A stretch of DNA of 64,000 nt from NCBI GenBank assembly GCA_037157565.1, contig JAZHRO010000013.1:118496001-118560000 (forward strand), written 5' to 3'. The position numbers and the translations under genes were made by a program. Shown here piece by piece: positions 56,901-64,000 of this stretch (positions are counted from its first letter, which is position 1; every line of letters begins with the position of its first letter). Source of the stretch: Thalassia testudinum. Taxonomy: Eukaryota; Streptophyta; Magnoliopsida; Alismatales; Hydrocharitaceae. The notes beneath the pieces were generated by a model that worked only from the letters and a program-made list of their open reading frames with translations, was not told where the DNA came from and made no database searches.

Positions 56901-57610
56901 TAGGATAGATTTGGTTGTTTGTTCGCCACCTCCACTCATCTCACCCCCACATATATAAAAAACAAAAAGAAAACTCTTGTGGGATTTTCTAAAAGCTACA
57001 CACTTAACACCCACAACTTCTCACCCCAAGGTGCACAATCACATCAATTCTACCACTTAACTGGGATCTGACCTGTGGACCCGGTACACTTAACACACAA
57101 ATAAGTGAGTAGAAATTTAATAGGTCAAACATTTCTGTGTGCCTTATCTAAGTGGTGCGATAGGCCAATTGATTGAACTGTTTAGGTCGCACCACTTAAG
57201 ATAAAAGTGATCCATCAAGTAGCTTACCATTTAGGGTTGATTCTTAAGGCTGAACCAGGCACTCGACATATTATTTCTGATTTTTAAAGGAATATATCTA
57301 CACCCGTGCTTTCAAAACTTAGAGTGTTCTCCTAAACTTGATTGAATATACCTAAGATTAAACCCTAAAAGCTACTAAACAAGGTTAAACCCGAAAATAC
57401 ACATCATCAAATAACCTTATTTACAAACCCTAGTTGTGCACGCACACACATTTTAACTAATCATTAAGGGCACAACCCATCTAAAGGGCCTATCACATTC
57501 CAAGAGCACGATCATCCCAAGCCTAGTTAAAATTGAGTAGACGTTGGCCTTAAGGATTGATTCGCTCTTCGAGGCTCAGACTGAGATTTTTTTTGATTAA
57601 TTTGCTTTTG

Positions 57611-57744
57611 CTGGTCCATCTGATGTCTAGCTAGGTGAGTAGCGTCAAACGACCATGGCTGGGGGGTACACTAGGAATTGGAGGTGCAAGCAAAAGGAAG
57701 AACCTTCTCCCCAATCCCTCTTTCTAACTGGTTGGATTGACCAG
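57611..57744 (+). other. Conserved leader stem-loop of NA-D
   Basis: CTGGTCCATC (57611-57620) and GATTGACCAG (57735-57744) enclose a block highly similar to NA-B1 14604-14717. Compared with NA-B1, position 4 of the stem changed from T-A to G-C on both strands, and position 7 became a mismatch. Confidence 0.6.
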
Positions 57745-57884
57745 ATAAAAGTAGACTAAATCATTTATAATCTCAAGATGGGTCTTGGGAGTTTGTAGGT
57801 CTTTAGGGTACCCACATAAGGACAGGTTTGGTTGATTGTACTACAGGACACCTTTCTCTCTTCTGTTTTCCCTCCTGCTCCATA

Positions 57885-59587
57885 ATGTATCCTTGCACAT
57901 CTTTCACACATTTCCAATCCTACCCTCCTACCAACACGTATCCTCAAGATGATTACTATCCTGACTCAACTTATGATTACCCATCCACTAGTCGGAATAA
58001 CTTTGATTGGGGATATGAATCCAGACCTCAGTGTCCAGGGTCTAATCGTAGACAAGACTATGCTTACTATCCTTCCTAGAGCTACAAAGATTATAGATCT
58101 CCACCCTTTAATGATCAACCTAACCAGATCTACAACCATGAAGGATATGCTGATTATAACCCTCCCCAGAATTATGCTGAATATAGGTCACCACCATTCA
58201 TTAAACAATTTGAAATGACCTACTATAAGGGAGGGACCCGTGAACCTCGATATCTTGACTCCCTTAGATTTAACTCGAACCCACCCAACCCTGAGCCAAA
58301 CCAATCAGTTGAGATGAACTAGATCCAGGATAGGATGTTGGCTAATTTGAGGAACACTATACAATCTTTAGAAGCTCAGCCAACACCATGCACTAAAGAA
58401 TTGGAGCCTATATCAAAATGATTGATGGACTTAATAGTTCTCTATTGGATTTGCTCCAAAATGTTAAGGATATGGACCTGGGTGAGTTTCTTCTTAGGAA
58501 ATTATCAAGGTTGAGGATGAAATTTGTGGTTGCCCTAGTCAAATCTTGGTATGATTCTCAAGATGAACCCCCTTTAGGAGATCTAATGTCTGAACCCGCT
58601 CAGGCGCCTATCAGGGGGGATACATTTTCTGAGGTCGAGGATGACCAGGTTGGGCTAGAGCAACCCATTGAGGATGACCCGATTAATTCACCCGAGATCC
58701 CCGAGCCAGGGAGTGTAGAAAAATATGTCTCTATGGATCAAGAAATAACATGCGATTTTAAGACATATATAACTGAGGATCATGAATTCTTTGACTCTAA
58801 GGGTGAAGAATCTTTTGGTGAAGTCTCACTTGAACTTAAGGAAGAGGATTTTAGTGAGACAATCGGGCTCGAGGAGCATGACAAACTATTTAATAGCCCA
58901 ATCATTGAAGATTATGATCATGTTGGGGCTAACTTGGACGATTAGAATCCTGATGATTCAATCAGTAGCCCCCTTCTTCAACCCTGCTCCAAAGAGCTGA
59001 ATGATCATACTTTTGAGATCATTGTGCCTAAGTCAATCCTGATTCAGCCACAATTGTTGAACTTGGGTACTTTAGATGGGGTGTGTAATGATTTGGAGGT
59101 CCTGGAAACATTGATTTCAGAGGATAGGAAGTTGGAAATAAAAATCTGGGAAGCTAATTCTGAGGGAACTTTGATTTTGGATCTGAGGGTTCCTGTTGAC
59201 CTGAAACCACCTACTTTTGACCTGGACCCTTATGATAAATTTCACGTGCAACCCAAGCTTTAAATAACTGATTATTTTTCTGAGCTAAATGTTAAGAGGA
59301 CATCTGAACTGATTGAACCATCTTTACCTGTTGTCCGACACTTTGGTCTTGGGTTGCACACCATAAAATCTCAGGCCCTGCCCCGTAAGCTTAATAACCT
59401 TCGGTTCTCTGTGATTTTCAACCAGAACCTAAGAACCACTTGACCCTAGGGCATGGGTCTGCACCATAACTTGGTCCAAATCTATGGACATCTTCTGTTA
59501 GCGGGTTTGAGGATCAATATTTTTATTTTGATTCTGACTTGCACTTGGGAATTCTCAATTTCTTCCTTGTATGCATGTTATGCCTAG
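57885..59587 (+). pseudogene. NA-D ORF, homologue of the NA-B ORF, broken
   Basis: The ATG at 57885 opens MYPCTSFTHFQSYPPTNTYP, equivalent to the NA-B start. In-frame TAG at 58077-58079 stands where NA-B has Gln, and TAG at 58320-58322 is at the same codon as the TAG in NA-B1. A 1-nt loss near 58410 shifts the frame. The open stretch 58418-58945 has SLLDLLQNVKDMDLGEFLL and RLRMKFVVALVKSWYDSQDE followed by an acidic region, then 59024-59263. After a TAA at 59261-59263 the homology continues with GLGLHTIKSQA, RFSVIFNQNLR, GLHHNLVQIYGHLL and a hydrophobic INIFILILTCTWEF, up to TAG at 59585-59587. Function unknown. The pattern of conservation with NA-B shows a shared ancestral protein. Confidence 0.72.
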
Positions 59588-60953
59588 CTGAAGGCATTAA
59601 ATTTAGCACGTGTGCATATTCCACATTCTCTGCAGAACTGACCGGATTTTCACGAAATTCAGGTGATATTCTATTTACTCCACCCTTTTCATGTCTTTGT
59701 TTTTACAATGATGACATTACATCATTTAGGCATGGGGGGTTCGATACTTTACCCTAAAATCATTTTGTTAGCTTCGTAGAATTTCTTTTAGTTTCTTTTA
59801 TAAAAAAATTGAAAATTAAAAAAAAATGAATTAGGAGAAGAGAACTTAGGCATTTGATGGTTATTAACTTTAGGAAATGATACAATAGGACCTGAATACA
59901 TAGACTCTTCAGGTCTTCGGGCTTAATTAGCCTGGGTGTCCACTTGAATGTGGACTTAGTCTCAAGTCCTCGCCAATTCAAATTCATCTTTAATCTAGTG
60001 AATAAATTGGGGTGATAAGTATGCAACTTATCAACCCGCCCTGTGATTTGAGGGGACTTTAATCCTAAGCATCTACACACTTTTTGCATTGACTCACTTT
60101 TTTGGCAATTTCTTCAGAAATTGGGTAACTAATGAATTATCTAGGTTGCTATGGCTGGCAAGTTGTTAGTGGTAACAGTTCATCGGCCGATTATCCAGAG
60201 CCCAGCCACAAGATCATTTTCTTTGTACTGCATTTAGGTAAATCTTAGATCAGGGAAGCCACCTACTTAGAAAAAAAGAGAAAAAAAAATACCCAAAAAG
60301 AAAATAAAAAAAGAGAAAAAGGAGAAAATAAAAAGAAAGAAAAAGAAAATAATAAAGCCACACTTCATCGCACGAGTATGGCTGGCAAGTTATCATGGGT
60401 AACAGCCAATTGGCAGGTTGTCCAGAACCCAACTCGCAAAAATGCACAATAATTCCCAAAACACTTAGGGAAGAAGTAGGGAAGTAGAATAAACCGGGGA
60501 GATATACACTGGGTTCACCCTTGCGTTGACCCCATAAATAAAAGTAGAGAGAAAGCTACTGTTCGAAAAGATAAACCTCTAGGCAAGGTCACCTAAGGTC
60601 GTAGAAACTCGAAGTCCATTTTAATGGCCACCTAGTAAGTCTTTCACTATTTTCACTAGATGCTCAGCACTTAGAATCCTTTTCGAGTCTTTGACGGGTC
60701 GGGTAGCCATAGAAAGTTATCCCAAAACTCTCAAACTCCAAAAGTACAAAAAAATTAGAAAAGAAGAAAATCAAAAAATATATCTTCCCTTTTCAAATGA
60801 GAGGACTTGGGCGGTCTACATTATGGCAGACACTTGGGTACTATTGAGTTTTTTGTTGTATAGGACCTTAGTTGATAATTTCTATTGTTAATAAACAACT
60901 TAGGCCTAAGCGATCGAGTCCTAATTCTATTTTTATACATAGCAAGCAGTTTA
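59588..60953 (+). other. NA-D 3' noncoding region
   Basis: Contains AATGATGACATT and the PPT-like AGGCATGGGGGG (59728-59739), a stem TGATAAGT / ACTTATCA with a loop different from NA-B1 (60013-60033), and two copies of the TATGGCTGGCAAG motif (60150-60207, 60378-60433) around an A/G-rich tract. Confidence 0.73.
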
Positions 60954-60990
60954 TTTTGCTAGGGACTAGCAAAAGATTGGCATGGAGGTA
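60954..60990 (+). other. NA-D PPT with adjacent hairpin
   Basis: Stem TTTTGCTAG / CTAGCAAAA, loop GGA (60954-60974), then TTGGCATGGAGGTA before the LTR. Confidence 0.85.
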
Positions 60991-62466
60991 TGATGTAGAC
61001 ACAATTATTGAGGGTAAAATGCCTATCCATACAAGTTCCTAGGCTTAGATTTGCATTTCATGTTATAAATATTGCATAGCATACATCATTCTGCATTTAT
61101 AGTAGTTGTATATAATTTAAATTAATTGCATCCTTTTTGTGGTTAGGAGAGAAGGTTATTTATTTCAAAGCCTCGGATTGATGATTTGACTGTATGGATC
61201 TGATCAAGATGACAATCGGAGTCCAATGCCTCCAAAATTGCCTCGATTGGAGTCTCGTAGCACCATATGCAATCCAATGAAGATCAACGGTTGAGGGACT
61301 AGGTGACACAAATTGGAGCATCAAAACACAAATATGACAGCATGAATGGATTCGAGTCGACGATCGCTACCCAACGGTGTGGAAATCGACATAATCCGAC
61401 CTCTGTAGCATCCCCTGCAACGAAAAGAAGATGGACGTCATAGATTGCACCATGTGGCGCAACCCAGGCCACCCATGCTTATGCATGTGCCACCACCTGC
61501 GCACAGCAGCGCGAGCGCATGCACAAGCAGAGGCACACACGTGCAACAATGCAACTCACGTGCGGAGGCAACGGTAGTAGCAGCATGTATCGCGCATGCC
61601 TACGCAACAAGCATGCGTACAATGCACGCCAGCGGTGTGGCAGTAGGGGTGCATGAGCGGGATCTTTAGCGACATTTGTGGAGGATCTTCTGCAACGTTT
61701 ATGACCATCACTAAATGTCCTATATACGAATTTGATTCTTTCCTCCACTATAAAAGGACCCCTACCCCTCCCATTTTTCTTCATATCTTCCTTTCTTCCT
61801 CTCACCACCTCTAAGGCTCTAGAGAGAGCTTGCCCCAAGCATGAGATGCTCCTCTAGAGTAGAAAAGAAAATAGTTTTCCCACCTCTCATCCCTATTCGT
61901 GGAGCTTCCCGTGGCCGTCCTCTCACCGCCCTTCGGGAAGAAGATCCTCGCCGCGATGCCATCCTGCCCCATCCTCCATCCTCCAGCTCCGTCCTCCTTC
62001 ATCCCGCTCTTCACCACCTTCCTCCAGGTAACGTTAGAGTGAGTCATCCTCCGAGAAACCATCAAGGGGGATTTCTCTCACCTCTTTCTATCTTTTTTCA
62101 CTTTCGTAGTGTAGATTTTCCGCTTTTGTAGTTGTAACAAACAATTCTTGATAAATAGATGATTGTTTCTCTCTCCCTCCCTCCCTCTCTTATATTTTTG
62201 TAAGTAAAGTAGCTAGATAAAATTTCATCGACCTAATTGCTTGCTTGATAAAAAATACCAAAAAGATTAGAAAAGATAAAAATGATAAAAATAAATAAAA
62301 GAAAAGCACGGATTTTTATAAAACCAAACGTTCACCTCCTCGTGTTCGACTCGGGACTCACATTTTGAGTTTTGGTTATAAATTTTATCTGATAGATGTG
62401 TTTTGCAAGCTACAACAATGGGGTCCTCCAAACCCTGATTTTAATTTGTGAAACATGCCTCCATCA
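60991..62466 (+). repeat. NA-D 3' LTR
   Basis: 1476 bp, TGATGTAGACAC to CTCCATCA, with TATAAAAGG at 61749-61757. The 5' 130 bp align with NA-B and K LTR starts. Confidence 0.92.
61749..61757 (+). promoter_or_regulatory. TATA box of NA-D 3' LTR
   Basis: TATAAAAGG. The sequence just upstream has CTTTAGCGAC and CACTAAATG arms split by about 30 bp of extra sequence. Confidence 0.55.
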
Positions 62467-63877
62467 GAAGCAAGCAACTTTTGTTTTATTTCTTCAATTA
62501 TAATGTCATTACAATCACTTCTAGAGGATTGCTTGTACAAAGAAATTGAAAATGATGAGATCTATGTTAACAAAAGAGAGATACACGCATGGAACCCATG
62601 AAGAGTTTATGTGTTCATTTTGGAAAGTAGGAATACTATGCTACTAAGCAAGAAATTAATGCTAGAATTAAACTACAAAGAACAGTAAATCTATGGGAAA
62701 TCGGAGCATTGGAGATGGTCTCCAAAGATCGTGTGGCTTGAGGTGGTAGGAGGTAATAGAGGGATGGACCTCTAGATGAAGGTGGTGGAGGTGTGCTGTT
62801 GCTCTTGGACGTGGAGAGTGGATGTGGTGTAGGTGCTTATGAATGGAGTGTATGGAGTCGAAGATGGGGGTGCATGGCCACTCACTTGGGTTTTTTAATA
62901 GACATGGAGGAGAGTCATCTAGATAATTAGAGAATTCTCTAAAAGACCTATAAGGTTGATTGTCCACCTCATTGAGAGTGGGTCTTTTAGATCCACTTTC
63001 TAAGGGAAGAGGTTGTGGACTCCTTGAAAGACTATTTTTTGTCTTTCAAGGTGGTGCCACTTGGAGACCACCCTAGAATACTCTAGAGTGGATGGCCAAG
63101 TGGTGTTGTGTGTGAGCGTGAGTGTGTGGCCAAGTGGACCACTTGGTCCACATCTCATTAAGTCTAGGTTGGTCTAGTTAGTTTTCTAAAAATAGGTTCA
63201 TACAACCTATGACTAAAGTGTTTAATCCAATTAAACATAACCAAGTTTAACTGGGTCAATGTGTGTAATTGATAGAGAAAGTTCTCAATTAGATTGTGCT
63301 TGAGTCAATTAGACTCTCACTTAGTCCAATCAGACTTGTGTTAGTTGAGATTTGAGCTCAATTGGACTTTATGAGTCTAATTGACTAAGAAAAGTGTAAT
63401 TGACTTAGATCCAAGTCAATTGGGCTTAGTGGGAACTTAATTAAGTTCTTAGGAGAGTCTTAGGGTAGTGTACTAGGCTTCGGATACCTTAATTTAGGTT
63501 TCCTAGGGTGTAGGATTAAGCTTAGAGGCCTTAGGAGTCAAGATCTAGGTTTCATTCTCAAAACAGCAACAAGAGAAGGGTTCCAGATTCTAATCTTAAG
63601 ATCAGATGACTTATACTGCAAAATCAGAAGTCTAAGTCCTCAGTCTGAACATCCAATACTGAATCAATATGGAGTTTAGGTTTTGTCTTGGGTTTCTGTA
63701 GAAATTGGATGTCTGACACATTGTCTGGATGTCCAATTTTGCACCAGATTAGGTTTTAAGTTTTGTTGGTGGAATCTAAGGAGCTTGGATGTCCAACATC
63801 CTACCTGGACGTCCAAAGGTGGGTTGGAATGTAGGTTTTGAGGTGTTTTAGGCTAAGGTGATCTAATAGGAAGGTGT
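62467..63877 (-). repeat. Ath-H 5' LTR, outer piece
   Basis: Starts with the second copy of GAAGC (62467-62471) and aligns with Ath-F LTR from about 40300 to 41710 with many changes. It is cut at 63877 by K3. Confidence 0.8.
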
Positions 63878-64000
63878 TGATGCAAACACATCCATTTAGG
63901 TTAAAATGCCTATTTATGCATGTTCCTAGGCTTAGATTTGCACTCCATATTACAAATATTGTACAGTATGCATCTTTCTGCATTTAGAGTAGTTGTGTAT
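63878..64000 (+). mobile_element. K3, start of another NA-type LTR (runs off the window)
   Basis: TGATGCAAACACATCC followed by the shared LTR-start block, closest to K1. Only 123 bp are visible, so solo LTR and full element cannot be told apart. Confidence 0.78.

Larger units (their letters stand above)
52797..57846 (+). other. Putative leader intron of NA-D, carrying solo LTR E
   Basis: GTAAGT donor at 52797 and an acceptor ending CTACAG at 57846, matching the NA-B1 sites. Without E the interval would be about 1.04 kb, close to NA-B1's 991 bp. Confidence 0.5.
51490..62466 (+). mobile_element. NA-D, diverged non-autonomous element in the Ath-H LTR
   Basis: 10,977 bp including a 4-kb solo LTR (E) in its leader. 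LTRs run TGATGTAGACAC to CTCCATCA. Perfect TSDs GAAGC lie at 51485-51489 and 62467-62471. It has the same order of parts and the same ORF family as NA-B1/B2, but the LTR bodies and the ORF are clearly diverged, so this is a separate family of one lineage. Confidence 0.92.
42138..63877 (-). mobile_element. Ath-H, outermost Athila-like element (partial)
   Basis: A relative of Ath-F on the same strand, visible from mid-protease (42138) back through gag, leader, PBS (51093-51076) and 5' LTR (51099 onward). Its pol and 3' end must lie left of the window, because Ath-F is inserted at 42137/42138. Five other insertions break it up here: K1, K2, L, NA-D and K3. It has more stops and indels than Ath-F, in line with being the oldest layer. 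Confidence 0.88.

Noticed and set aside
1..64000. Host protein-coding gene, tRNA, rRNA, centromeric satellite or CRISPR array
   Set aside because: None seen. All long stretches are accounted for by LTRs, internal regions or leaders of retrotransposons, and repeats are dispersed element copies, not spaced arrays.

Overview
The window looks like plant nuclear heterochromatin, almost certainly from a flowering plant with a large, repeat-rich genome. It has Athila-type Ty3/gypsy polyproteins, tRNA-Asp-type primer-binding sites (PBS), TATA-box long terminal repeats (LTRs) and many C-to-T type nonsense changes. I cannot name the species. I found no host gene, tRNA, rRNA or CRISPR array. Essentially every base belongs to an LTR retrotransposon, and the elements are nested.

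Nesting, read from LTR ends, target-site duplications (TSDs) and interrupted reading frames. Ath-H is the oldest host (minus strand, 42138-63877 in view, rest off both edges). Ath-F (minus strand, 1-42137) sits inside it. Ath-A (plus, 3785-25434) sits in Ath-F. A reversed solo LTR, solo-A' (10083-19673, TSD GTAAT), splits the reverse transcriptase of Ath-A. NA-B1 (plus, 11897-19652, TSD TTCAT/TCCAT) splits solo-A'. That is five levels. Ath-F also carries NA-B2 (29031-36052, TSD GTGGG) inside its protease. Ath-H also carries solo LTRs K1 (42720-44110), K2 (46266-47979, TSD ACCAA) and L (48150-49818, TSD GTGGT), the full element NA-D (51490-62466, TSD GAAGC) and the start of another LTR, K3 (63878 to the edge). 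NA-D holds a 4-kb solo LTR, E (52821-56829).

Two kinds of element are present. Ath-A, Ath-F and Ath-H are Athila-like gag-pol elements, all broken by stops and frameshifts. NA-B1, NA-B2 and NA-D have no gag, protease, reverse transcriptase or integrase. They share their own open reading frame of unrecognised family (about 530-600 codons), a leader with conserved splice signals, a leader stem with one compensatory base-pair change, repeated 3' motifs, and the same PBS and polypurine-tract (PPT) module as the Athila-like elements. The likely reading is a non-autonomous lineage copied in trans by Athila machinery while keeping a protein of its own. This is the best candidate here for something not yet described.

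All coding regions are decayed copies. Breaks are described and no repaired protein is given.
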